Notes under the pieces: model-generated
Told to the model about the DNA's origin: nothing
What the model saw: only the letters and a program-made list of their open reading frames with translations
The model's database searches: none
Program-made: the position numbers and the translations under genes
DNA from: JACVRN01 sp963715565
Lineage (GTDB): Bacteria; Acidobacteriota; Blastocatellia; Pyrinomonadales; Pyrinomonadaceae
DNA: 64,000 nt
Assembly (NCBI GenBank): GCA_963715565.1
Contig: OY970256.1
Location: 4,898,001 to 4,962,000 of the forward strand
Reading direction: 5' to 3'
Part shown: positions 34,810 to 43,763 of the stretch, piece after piece
How the letters are laid out: every line of letters begins with the position of its first letter
How positions within the stretch are numbered: the stretch's first letter is position 1

Positions 34810-36771
34810 ATGTGTGGAATCGCTGGACTCGTCGGAGCAACTAACCTCAGGGCCGCGCGCCGCGCGGTCGAGCGTATGGTCTCTGCGCTGGAGAGACGCG
34901 GGCCGGACGGCGCTGGTATCGAATCATGGCCGGGGGCCATGCTCGGCCACAGGCGGCTGGCGATTTTCGACTTGAGCAACATGGGCCGCCAGCCTATGCT
35001 CTCGCCCGATTCATCCGTCGGCGTGGTCTTTAACGGCGCTATCTACAACTGGCGCGACCTCAGAGGTGAACTGGAAACGAGCGGCTACAGGTTCAGGAGC
35101 GAGACGGACACGGAGGTTTTGGTTCACGGCTACGCCGAGTGGGGGATTGACCGTCTGGTAGAGCGGCTGCGCGGGATGTTTGCTTTCGGCTTGTGGGATG
35201 AAGCTCGAAGAAAGCTCTTTCTGGTCCGCGACCGTCTGGGTGTGAAGCCCCTTGTGTACGCCGTGCTTGATGGTGAGATAGCTTTCGCTTCCACCGTGCG
35301 CGCTCTCAAAGCAGGTGGCCGTGCTTCCGAGATTGACGAAGCGGCGGTCGCGGAATTTTTAGAATTCGGTTACGTCACCGACGCGCGGGCGATTTACAAA
35401 GGCGTTGATAAAGTTCCAGCCGGAGCAATCGTCGAATGGAGCGACGGCCAGCTTCGCCGTAGAGAGTACTGGTCGCCGCCCGTTGTTTCGACCGAAAGCG
35501 TGCCGTCTCGAAAATCTTTTGACGAAGCGGTTGAAAGGATCGAGTCGCTTTTTGTACGCGCCGTGGAGAAACGCTTGCAGGCCGACGTGCCCGTGGGCGC
35601 GCTGCTTTCGGGCGGCGTGGATTCAAGCCTCGTCTGCTGGGCCATCTCAAAACTTGGCGGCGAGATTACGGCTTTCACGGTCGGCGCACCGAATGATCCG
35701 TGGGACGAAACAGAGGATGCGCGCGAGACTGCGCGCGAGTTAAAGATAGAGCATCGTGTGCTGGAAATTTCTGCGGACGATTCGCCTGACATACATGAAT
35801 TGACCGAAGCCTATGCGGAGCCTTTCGCGTGCGCTTCTGCGCTCGGGATGTTGAAAGTCTCGCGCGCGGTCTCGCGTGAAGCGACCGTGCTGCTCACGGG
35901 CGACGGCGGCGACGACGTTTTTCTTGGCTATCCTGAGCATCGTCATTTCTGGATGGCGCAAAGGCTGGCGCGCGTGCTGCCAAAGAGCGCGGGCCACCTG
36001 TGGAATCTTTTGAAGCGAGGCGTTCCACAAAGAGGACTCGCGCGCCGCGCCGCTTCCTTTATGGATTACACGACGGGCGGTTTGGGAGCGGTCGCATCAC
36101 ATCACGACGGGCTGCCCTTTTATGAGCGACATCACATGCTCGGCGAAAGACTCAAGGACGTGCATCCGTATGGACGCGCGCTTTCATGGTCGTTTGATTC
36201 GGGACGAAATCTGCTGGCGGAGTTTTTGGAGTATGACCGCAAGGGTCGCTTCGTCGCCGAATACATGACCAAGGTTGACGGCGCGACGATGCATCATGCG
36301 CTGGAAGCGCGCTCGCCGTTTCTGGATCAGGAGTTGTGGGAAGAGGCAGCACGGCTTCCTTTTGACCTGCGGTTGCGCGGCGGGCAGTTAAAAGCTGTTC
36401 TCAGGGAACTGGCGCGGCGTCGTGTCGGAGAGCGTGTGGCGCAAGGGGCTAAGCGTGGCTTTGGCGTGCCCGTAGGGCGCTGGCTTGCGGGGCGCTGGCG
36501 CGAGCGGGTTGAAGAAACTTTGCGCGAATCAATCATGGGTCGTGAAGGCTGGATAGATGCGCCGCGTGTGTTGGAACAGTTGAACGAGGCCGCACAGACG
36601 GGCACGGCTCCGAATCAGCTCTGGTATCTATACGTGCTGGAAAATTGGATGCGGCATGAAGCAGGGCTATCCGCAAGTGTTGCAGCAGGCGAAGGCGACG
36701 GCGTGTCGCGTCATGTCGTCCGGAGCGAGAGCGCAAACGTTCTTCTTGAAAATCAGGAAGTGCTCAGTTGA
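34810..36771 (+). CDS. asnB: AsnB-type amidotransferase (copy 3 of 4)
   Basis: A 653-residue amidotransferase starting MCGIAGLVGATN. It keeps Cys2, RRGPDGAG, FNGAIYNWRDLR (Ala instead of the usual Glu after NG) and the ATP loop ALLSGGVDSSLVCWAIS, with GDGGDDVFLGYPEHRHF. It is more divergent from the other three copies, so its acceptor may differ. It overlaps the next glycosyltransferase by 4 nt. Confidence 0.87.
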   Translation: MCGIAGLVGATNLRAARRAVERMVSALERRGPDGAGIESWPGAMLGHRRLAIFDLSNMGRQPMLSPDSSVGVVFNGAIYNWRDLRGELETSGYRFRSETDTEVLVHGYAEWGIDRLVERLRGMFAFGLWDEARRKLFLVRDRLGVKPLVYAVLDGEIAFASTVRALKAGGRASEIDEAAVAEFLEFGYVTDARAIYKGVDKVPAGAIVEWSDGQLRRREYWSPPVVSTESVPSRKSFDEAVERIESLFVRAVEKRLQADVPVGALLSGGVDSSLVCWAISKLGGEITAFTVGAPNDPWDETEDARETARELKIEHRVLEISADDSPDIHELTEAYAEPFACASALGMLKVSRAVSREATVLLTGDGGDDVFLGYPEHRHFWMAQRLARVLPKSAGHLWNLLKRGVPQRGLARRAASFMDYTTGGLGAVASHHDGLPFYERHHMLGERLKDVHPYGRALSWSFDSGRNLLAEFLEYDRKGRFVAEYMTKVDGATMHHALEARSPFLDQELWEEAARLPFDLRLRGGQLKAVLRELARRRVGERVAQGAKRGFGVPVGRWLAGRWRERVEETLRESIMGREGWIDAPRVLEQLNEAAQTGTAPNQLWYLYVLENWMRHEAGLSASVAAGEGDGVSRHVVRSESANVLLENQEVLS

Positions 36772-37991
36772 TGAAGCCGCGTGTCCTACAACTCATAGGA
36801 AGCTTTCACCAGGGCGGCTCGGAACGGCAGGCCGTGCAGGTGACGCGCATGCTCCACGAGAGCGGGCGCTATCAAGTCTTTGTCGCCTGTCTTGATGGCG
36901 AGGGCGTGTTGCGCGGAGAGGTAGAGCGTCTGTCTTTAGGCGAGATTCCTGAGTTCAGGCTGAACAGCTTTTATGACCGCAACGCCGCGCGTCAGCTACG
37001 CCGCTTCGCGCGCCTTTTACGCGAGCGGCGGATAGAAGTTGTGCAGACTTACGATTTCTACACGAACATTTTCGGGATGGCGGGAGCGGCGCTGGCCCGT
37101 GTGCCCGCGCGGATTGCTGCGCGGCGCGAGACGGGCGGCGTCCGCACGAGCGCGCAAAAGTGGACCGAGCGCCGCGCCTTTAACCTGGCGCACGTGGTCG
37201 CAGCCAACTCCGAAGCCGTGCGGCAAGAGATAATCACGGACGGTGTGCCTGCGCGTAAAGTCGTCACTATCTACAACGGCATGGACACGACGCGCGTTGC
37301 GCCGAGCGCTGATTTGAATCGTGAAGAAGTTTTGCGCGCGCTTGCGTTGCCGCTCAAAGCGGGACAACAGGTCGTCACCATTGTCGCCAACATGCGTCAC
37401 GCGATGAAGGATCAGGCGACCTTCCTGCGTGCGGCGGCGCGCGTGCGTCGTGAAGTTCCAGACGCCGTGTTTGTGCTGGCCGGAGAAGGCGAGTTGTTGG
37501 AGAGCCTGCGTGCGCTCGCTGGTGAGCTGGGCTTAGAGCAAGCGGCTTTCTTTACCGGAAGGTGCGCGCGCGTGTCGGACCTTCTGGCCGTCTCGGACGT
37601 TTGCGTCTTAAGCTCGAAGGGCGTCGAAGGATTTTCAAATTCCATCATCGAATACATGGCTGCGGCGCGGCCCGTGGTGGCGACGGATATAGGCGGCGCG
37701 CGTGAAGCTGTCGTGGATGGTGAAACGGGCTACATCGTGCGCCCGGAAGATGATGAAGAGATGGCTCGCCGCATCACGTCTTTACTCCAAGACCCGTTGC
37801 GTGCGCGCGCGATGGGCGAAAGAGGTTTAGACGTAGTTAAAGACAAATTCTCCTGCGCGGCGCAGCTCGCGGCGATAGAGAATTTGTACGCGCGTCTTCT
37901 CTCGCGTAAGCGGCATGATTCCAACATAACGAAAGTTCGGCATGAAGAGGCGCATGGCGCGGAAACCGTCGGCCAGACATTAGAGAGATGA
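36768..37991 (+). CDS. GT4-family glycosyltransferase
   Basis: A 407-residue GT-B enzyme. VLQLIGSFHQGGSERQAVQVTRML is the acceptor-side loop. VVTIVANMRHAMKDQATFLRA, FVLAGEGELLESL and SSKGVEGFSNSIIEYMAAARPVVATDIGGARE form the donor site. It is coupled on both sides by 4-nt ATGA overlaps (amidotransferase upstream, GT4 downstream). Confidence 0.87.
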   Translation: MMKPRVLQLIGSFHQGGSERQAVQVTRMLHESGRYQVFVACLDGEGVLRGEVERLSLGEIPEFRLNSFYDRNAARQLRRFARLLRERRIEVVQTYDFYTNIFGMAGAALARVPARIAARRETGGVRTSAQKWTERRAFNLAHVVAANSEAVRQEIITDGVPARKVVTIYNGMDTTRVAPSADLNREEVLRALALPLKAGQQVVTIVANMRHAMKDQATFLRAAARVRREVPDAVFVLAGEGELLESLRALAGELGLEQAAFFTGRCARVSDLLAVSDVCVLSSKGVEGFSNSIIEYMAAARPVVATDIGGAREAVVDGETGYIVRPEDDEEMARRITSLLQDPLRARAMGERGLDVVKDKFSCAAQLAAIENLYARLLSRKRHDSNITKVRHEEAHGAETVGQTLER

Positions 37992-39202
37992 GCTTGCAAG
38001 AGGGACACAACGAGCCGTCGAACGATGCGCGCATCCATGAAGGAGGCGCGACGCGCCCGCGTGTCCTGATAGTTGCGCCGTCGCTGGACATTCTGGGCGG
38101 GCAGGCGGTGCAGGCCGCGCGGCTCTTAGAGCGTTTTCAAGCGGAGCCCGGCGTGGAAGTCTCTTTTCTGCCTGTCAATCCGCGTCTGCCGGGTGTGTTG
38201 AGAAGCTTGCAGCGCATCAAGTACGTGCGAACAGTTGTGACATCCATCGCCTACGGGCTCTCGTTGTTGCGGCGCGTGCCGCGCTACGACGTGATACACA
38301 TTTTTTCGGCCTCCTATTTTTCATTCCTGCTCGCGCCGACGCCCGCGATTCTCGCCGCGCGGCTCTACGGAAAGCGCTCTGTGCTCAACTACAGGAGCGG
38401 CGAGGCCGAAGACCACTTGCAGAGGTGGCGGCGTACGGCGCAGCCGACTATCAGACTTGTGGATGAAGTGGTAGCGCCTTCGGGTTATCTTGTGGATGTC
38501 TTTGGTCGTTTCGGTTTTCGCGCGCGCTCGATCTTTAATTTTGTTTCGACCGAAAGATTTCGTTTCCGCGAGCGCGTGCCCTTAAAGCCCGTCTTCCTTT
38601 CCAACCGCAATTTCGAGACGCTCTACAACGTCGCCTGCGCTTTGCGCGCCTTTGCTCTAATCCAAAAGCGTTACCCCGAAGCGCGTTTAATCCTTGCGGG
38701 CGAAGGCCGCGAGCGCCGCCCGTTGGAAGCTCTGGCAGGCGAGCTTGATTTACAAAATGTGGAATGGACGGGCCGCGTCGCGCCCGAGCGGATGCCAGAG
38801 CTTTATGAGCGCGCAGACATTTATTTGAACAGCCCCGACATTGACAACATGCCGGGTTCCATCATCGAAGCCTTCGCGGCGGGGACGCCCGTCGTGACGA
38901 CGAACGCCGGCGGCATTCCCTACATCGTGACCGACGGCGAGACCGGATTGATGGTCGAGCGCAACGACCACGAAGCAATGGCACGCGCCGCCATGAGCTT
39001 GCTTGAAGACGAGCAACTGGCAATCAACATCGCACGCAAGGCTCATGCGGAGTGCCGCAAGTATTCATGGGACGCCGTGCGCGACGAATGGCTAGGGCTT
39101 TACGTTGAACTGGCCGAGCGTGCTTCCATCAGTCGCCCTCGCGCCGGAGCAATTAGCAAACACGAGAAAGTGCAAAGTGCAAAATGCAAAGTGCAGAATT
39201 AA
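37988..39202 (+). CDS. GT4-family glycosyltransferase, C-terminus formed by a repeat element
   Basis: A 404-residue GT-B enzyme: RVLIVAPSLDILGGQAVQAARLL, LILAGEGRERRPLEALA, LNSPDIDNMPGSIIEAFAAGTPVVTTNAGGIPYIV. The last residues, about KVQSAKCKVQN and the stop, are encoded by the TGCAAAG heptamer arm of the hairpin at 39171-39250. The element therefore supplies the end of this gene, and an earlier stop was probably lost or displaced when it arrived. Confidence 0.85.
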   Translation: MSLQEGHNEPSNDARIHEGGATRPRVLIVAPSLDILGGQAVQAARLLERFQAEPGVEVSFLPVNPRLPGVLRSLQRIKYVRTVVTSIAYGLSLLRRVPRYDVIHIFSASYFSFLLAPTPAILAARLYGKRSVLNYRSGEAEDHLQRWRRTAQPTIRLVDEVVAPSGYLVDVFGRFGFRARSIFNFVSTERFRFRERVPLKPVFLSNRNFETLYNVACALRAFALIQKRYPEARLILAGEGRERRPLEALAGELDLQNVEWTGRVAPERMPELYERADIYLNSPDIDNMPGSIIEAFAAGTPVVTTNAGGIPYIVTDGETGLMVERNDHEAMARAAMSLLEDEQLAINIARKAHAECRKYSWDAVRDEWLGLYVELAERASISRPRAGAISKHEKVQSAKCKVQN

Positions 39203-39250
39203 AGAAAGACTTTCTGTTCATTCATCATTTTGCACTTTGCACTTTGCATT
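39171..39250. repeat. TGCAAAG heptamer hairpin overlapping a gene end
   Basis: The 5' heptamer run 39171-39198 and the 3' run 39228-39248 pair at 19 of 21 positions, with one extra unit on the 5' side. The core after GCAGAATTAAAGAAAGAC is the inverted counterpart of the one at 2672-2763. It ends 7-8 nt before the next start codon. Confidence 0.88.
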
Positions 39251-39256
39251 GCTTTT

Positions 39257-41767
39257 ATGAAGAGACTTAAAAAGTTGAAGAGTCTGAAGGGGCGCGGCCT
39301 CGCGGAGTTTCGTGTGCGCGGGGCGCAGGCGTTGGCTGCGTGTGCCGAGCGTGTGGGGCTTTCGGCGCAGGCGCGTGTTCCTTCGGATGAAGCTTTCTTT
39401 AAGTTGCTCGACGATGAACAACGTGGAAGCTCTTTGCGCTCAGCCGCGGAGTTGCTCGAACATTTCCGTGGGCGTGCGATGCCGAGGTTCTTTGCTTCCT
39501 TTGCTCACGAAGAGGAGACTTTGGAGGAGTTGCGGCGGCGCTTCGGTGTGGATGCGGAGGCCCGCTTGATAGAGCGCGCCGAGCGCATCGTGCGTGGCCG
39601 CTTTGACCTGCTGGGTTTTCGCGACCTCTCGTTCGGCGAGCCGGTGGACTGGCATCTTGAGCCCGTAGCGAAGCGGCGCGCTCCGCTTGAACACTGGAGC
39701 CGGATTGATTATCTGGACAAAGATGCTACGGGCGATAAGAAGATTATCTGGGAGTTGAACCGCCACCAGTATTTTTTGACGCTGGGCCGCGCCTATCTAC
39801 TGGCGCGCGACGAACGCTTTGCCGAAACTTTTGTAGCGCATCTTGACAGTTGGATGAAGGAGAATCCGCCCAAGCTCGGCATCAACTGGGCAAGCAGCCT
39901 CGAAGTCGCTTTCCGCTCTATCAACTGGCTGTGGGCCTTCTACTTTTTCAAGGACTCGCCCCACTTCACGCCGCGCGTTTTTCTAGACGCGCTCAAATTT
40001 CTTTATCTCTCCGCGCGCCATCTGGAAACATATCTTTCGACCTACTTCAGCCCGAACACGCATCTGACGGGCGAGGCGCTGGGACTCTTTTATCTGGGCA
40101 CGATGTTGCCGGAATTTCTGCGCGCGCGCGCGTGGCAAAAGACGGGCATGAAAATCCTGCTCGCCGAATTGGACCGCCACGTGCTCGCCGACGGCGTCTA
40201 CTTCGAGCAGACCAGCTATTACCATCGCTACACGACGGACTTTTATACGCACCTCTTCATCCTCTCCGAAGCGAACAAGCTTTCCGTCGAGGACAAGCTA
40301 CGCGCAAAGCTGACGGCGCTCCTTGACCATTTGATGTTTATCACGAGGCCGGACGGCACAACACCTCTGGTTGGCGATGACGACGGCGGGCGTCTTGTGA
40401 GTTTGGACGAGCGCGCGCACGCCGATTTTCGCGCCGCGCTTTCGACCGGCGCGGTCGTATTCGGGCGCGGCGATTACAAATGGGTCGCGGGAGAGTTGGC
40501 GGAAGAGACGCTGTGGCTTCTGGGAACTGAAGGCGCGAAGAAGTTTGACGAGCTTGCGGCTTCTGAGCCCGCGAGTTGTTCCAGAGCTTTCGACTCGGGC
40601 GGCTATTACGTGATGCGCGACGGGTGGACGAATGATGCGAATTATCTTCTGCTTGATTGCGGGCCGCACGGGACTTTGAACTGCGGCCACGCGCATGCGG
40701 ACGCGCTCTCCTTCGAAGTCGCGGCCCGTGGGCAGACGCTTCTGGTTGATCCGGGCACGTACACTTACACGGGCTCTGTGGAAGCGCGCGATTACTTTCG
40801 CTCCTCGGCGGCGCATAACACGCTCGTAATCGATGGTGAATCTTCTTCCGTGCCCGCCGGTCCTTTCTCATGGTCGCACGTGGCGCGTGCGAAGACGCGA
40901 CGCTGGACGAGCGGGGAGCAGTTTGATTTTTTTGACGGAGAACACGACGGCTACGCGCGCCTCCGTCATCCCGCTGTCCATGCGCGGAGCGTGCTTTTTA
41001 TCAAGAACCATTACTGGATTGTGCGCGACCGCGTGGAGAGCGCAGGCGAGCACGAGTGCTCGCTCTATTTTCATTTCGCTCACGGTGCGGAAGCTTTGAG
41101 CGATAAAGATGGAGTCGTCGTGCGCGACGCGAATCAACCAATCCTCGACATGTTCGCGTTCGGCGCTGAGGGTCAGTGGCGTGAGGAAGAGGGCTGGGTT
41201 TCTTCCGCTTACGGTGCGCGCCAGCGTGCGCCTGTCGAAATCTTTTCGGCACACACGAGCGGCTCTCAAGAGTTCGTCACCTTTCTCGTCCCGCGCCGCG
41301 CGAAAAGTAAAGAGACGCGTGCAATCGTGCGCGAGATTGAAGCTGAAAGCGCAAATGCATTTGAGTTGTCGGACGGCGAGACGCGCGACCTCTTGCTGGT
41401 TGGCGCGGGCCGCATTGTTGAAGGCGCACGCTTCGAATCCGATTTCGGTTGGTCATGGGCGCGACTCGCGCTTGATGTAAACGGCTTGCAGGAGCTTGTG
41501 TTGCTCGACGGTCGAAGCCTCATCTTCAACGGTTTGGAGATTGTGAAAGCTGTAGAGCCCGTGGGTTACTTTGCCGCGCGGCGCGTGCGTGAAGATTTGA
41601 TTATTGAGACGGACGCGAGCGGGCTGCTTGTGGTAGCGTCGCTCGGCGCGCGCCGTCTTATCTGGAACGGGAAAGAGTTTGACGTGACGGGAGCGGTCTT
41701 GAATTTCAGGGGCGGCGCTCTTATCAATCACACGGACGAGAGCGCGCGTGTGGAAACTTTTGCCTGA
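39257..41767 (+). CDS. Heparinase II/III-like polysaccharide lyase
   Basis: An 836-residue protein. The first ~350 residues form the helical toroid typical of heparinase II/III N-domains (INWASSLEVAFRSINWLWAFYFF, TYFSPNTHLTGEALGLFYLG, FEQTSYYHRYTTDFYTHLF). The C-terminal beta domain has DSGGYYVMRDGW, LDCGPHG, CGHAHADALSFEVAARGQ and PGTYTYTG. Family members cleave uronic-acid-containing polymers; in biosynthetic loci they often trim or release the product. ATG 39257 is chosen because the longer in-frame start lies in the repeat. No signal peptide is evident, so its location is unclear. Confidence 0.82.
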   Translation: MKRLKKLKSLKGRGLAEFRVRGAQALAACAERVGLSAQARVPSDEAFFKLLDDEQRGSSLRSAAELLEHFRGRAMPRFFASFAHEEETLEELRRRFGVDAEARLIERAERIVRGRFDLLGFRDLSFGEPVDWHLEPVAKRRAPLEHWSRIDYLDKDATGDKKIIWELNRHQYFLTLGRAYLLARDERFAETFVAHLDSWMKENPPKLGINWASSLEVAFRSINWLWAFYFFKDSPHFTPRVFLDALKFLYLSARHLETYLSTYFSPNTHLTGEALGLFYLGTMLPEFLRARAWQKTGMKILLAELDRHVLADGVYFEQTSYYHRYTTDFYTHLFILSEANKLSVEDKLRAKLTALLDHLMFITRPDGTTPLVGDDDGGRLVSLDERAHADFRAALSTGAVVFGRGDYKWVAGELAEETLWLLGTEGAKKFDELAASEPASCSRAFDSGGYYVMRDGWTNDANYLLLDCGPHGTLNCGHAHADALSFEVAARGQTLLVDPGTYTYTGSVEARDYFRSSAAHNTLVIDGESSSVPAGPFSWSHVARAKTRRWTSGEQFDFFDGEHDGYARLRHPAVHARSVLFIKNHYWIVRDRVESAGEHECSLYFHFAHGAEALSDKDGVVVRDANQPILDMFAFGAEGQWREEEGWVSSAYGARQRAPVEIFSAHTSGSQEFVTFLVPRRAKSKETRAIVREIEAESANAFELSDGETRDLLLVGAGRIVEGARFESDFGWSWARLALDVNGLQELVLLDGRSLIFNGLEIVKAVEPVGYFAARRVREDLIIETDASGLLVVASLGARRLIWNGKEFDVTGAVLNFRGGALINHTDESARVETFA

Positions 41768-41785
41768 GGTTGTGAAGCGGATTTT

Positions 41786-43747
41786 ATGTGCGGCATCAAC
41801 GGCATAGCATTGTCCGGCAAATCCGGCGAACGCCTCGACGAGCGCACGCTCGAAGAGATGCGTGATGTGATACGGCATCGCGGGCCGGACGATAGCGGGA
41901 TTTTCATGAACGACCGCATCGGCCTCGGCCATCGCCGTCTGTCCATAGTGGATGTCGCGGCGGGCCACCAGCCGATGACGAACGAAGACGGCTCGCTTCA
42001 GATTGTTTACAACGGCGAAATTTATAATCACGCCGATTATCGTCCTTCGTTGGAAGCGCGCGGCCACACCTACGCTACGCACTGCGATACGGAAACCATA
42101 CTGCATCTTTACGAGGAACACGGCGCGCGCTCAGTCGAGCACCTGCGCGGAATGTTCGCCTTCGCCATCTGGGACGAACGTAAGCAGGAATTGTTTATCG
42201 CCCGCGACCGTCTCGGCGTCAAGCCGCTCTACTACGTACACCGCGAGGACGGCTCGCTCTTTTTTGCTTCGGAGATAAAAGCACTGCTCAAGGCGCGCGC
42301 CGTTCGCGCCGAATTAAATTACGCGGCCCTCCCTGATTACCTAGCGAATCACGCGACCTCTGGCGAGGAGACGCTCTTTCGCGGCGTCAAGCGTCTACTG
42401 CCCGGCCACACGCTGCTGTGGCGCGACGGTCACATCGAAATCGAGCGCTACTGGGATGTCACCTTCGCGCGTGACGAAGACGAGCCACAAAAGCGTGACA
42501 GCGATTACATAGACGAATGGCGCGAGCTTTTTCGCACGAGCGTACGCCTGCGCCTGATGGCCGACGTGCCGCTCGGCATGTTTCTCTCCGGCGGTATAGA
42601 TTCTTCGGCAATCGCCGCCATGATGAGCGGGATGGTCACGGAGCCCATCAAGACTTTCTCCGTTGCTTTTGAGGAGCGCGAAGCCAACGAGCTTGAATAC
42701 GCGCGCATGGCAGCCAGAGCTTTCAAGACGGATCATCACGAAGTCGTGGTCAGTCCGGAAGAGTTTTTCAACGAGCTACCGCGTCTTGTCTGGCACGAGG
42801 ACGAGCCGCTTGCGCATCCTTCGAGCGTGGCGCTCTATTTCGTCTCGCGGCTGGCGAGCGAGCACGTCAAGGTAGTCCTCACGGGCGAAGGAAGCGACGA
42901 GCTGCTGGGCGGCTACGAGCGTTATCGCAAGACGATTTATAACCTCTCGCTCGGCGCGCGTTATCATGGAGCCACGCCCGCCGCGCTTCGTCGCATGGTT
43001 CACAAACGCATAGAGGCTCTCCCTGAAACCTCTACCTTGCGACGCAAGCTCCTGCGCACTTTTCTCTGCGTCGAGCCGGATATAGAGAGCATCTACTTCG
43101 ACAACTTCGCGGTCTTCCCGCGCTCCATGCAAGCGGAGCTATTGACGACAGAGACGCGCGCGCGCATAGGCTCCGAGGCGGCAGACCCTTACAGGGAAGT
43201 GCGGCGCTACATGTTGGAGACGGACGCGCAGAGTCTTCTTGACCGTCTCTTGTACGCAGACACGAAGACTTACTTGCACGAGCTTTTGATGAAGCAGGAC
43301 CAGATGAGCATGGCCGCTTCGATTGAGAGCCGCGTGCCTTTTCTGGATCACAAGCTGGTGGAGTTCACGGCCCGTCTGCCCGCGCGCTTGAAGATTCGCG
43401 GCTGGACCACGAAGTACATCCTGCGCGAGAGCATGAAGGGATTCTTGCCCGAGCCTATCCTGAAGCGGCGCAAGATGGGATTTCCTGTGCCTGTGGGCGC
43501 GTGGTTTCGCGGGCGCTACCGTGGAGTCGTTGACGAATACGTGATGGGCGAGCGTGCGCTTGGAAGAGGCATCTTCGATGCACAATTTGTGCGGCGACTG
43601 GTGGAAGAACACGGGCGCGGCGCGGCTAATCATTCCGAAAGACTTTGGGCGCTTGTCAATTTCGAGATGTGGCTCAGGCGGTTTGTGGATGGCGAGGACG
43701 CGCACAACATGGAAGAGGCGCTTGTTGAAACGGGCGTGCGCGCTTGA
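41786..43747 (+). CDS. asnB: AsnB-type amidotransferase (copy 4 of 4)
   Basis: A 653-residue amidotransferase beginning MCGINGIALSGKSG, with Cys2, RHRGPDDSG, YNGEIYNHADYR, RGMFAFAIWD, the ATP loop MFLSGGIDSSAIAAMMS and GEGSDELLGGYERYRK (Glu/Ser replacing the usual Asp/Gly). It follows the lyase by 18 nt and precedes a glycosyltransferase by 16 nt. Confidence 0.88.
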   Translation: MCGINGIALSGKSGERLDERTLEEMRDVIRHRGPDDSGIFMNDRIGLGHRRLSIVDVAAGHQPMTNEDGSLQIVYNGEIYNHADYRPSLEARGHTYATHCDTETILHLYEEHGARSVEHLRGMFAFAIWDERKQELFIARDRLGVKPLYYVHREDGSLFFASEIKALLKARAVRAELNYAALPDYLANHATSGEETLFRGVKRLLPGHTLLWRDGHIEIERYWDVTFARDEDEPQKRDSDYIDEWRELFRTSVRLRLMADVPLGMFLSGGIDSSAIAAMMSGMVTEPIKTFSVAFEEREANELEYARMAARAFKTDHHEVVVSPEEFFNELPRLVWHEDEPLAHPSSVALYFVSRLASEHVKVVLTGEGSDELLGGYERYRKTIYNLSLGARYHGATPAALRRMVHKRIEALPETSTLRRKLLRTFLCVEPDIESIYFDNFAVFPRSMQAELLTTETRARIGSEAADPYREVRRYMLETDAQSLLDRLLYADTKTYLHELLMKQDQMSMAASIESRVPFLDHKLVEFTARLPARLKIRGWTTKYILRESMKGFLPEPILKRRKMGFPVPVGAWFRGRYRGVVDEYVMGERALGRGIFDAQFVRRLVEEHGRGAANHSERLWALVNFEMWLRRFVDGEDAHNMEEALVETGVRA

Positions 43748-43763
43748 GGGGCTGAAACTAATC

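Noticed and set aside
39230..39256. Earlier in-frame start for the lyase-like protein
   Set aside because: Residues before M at 39257 are encoded by the hairpin arm; starts within repeats were also rejected at 13335 and 48396.
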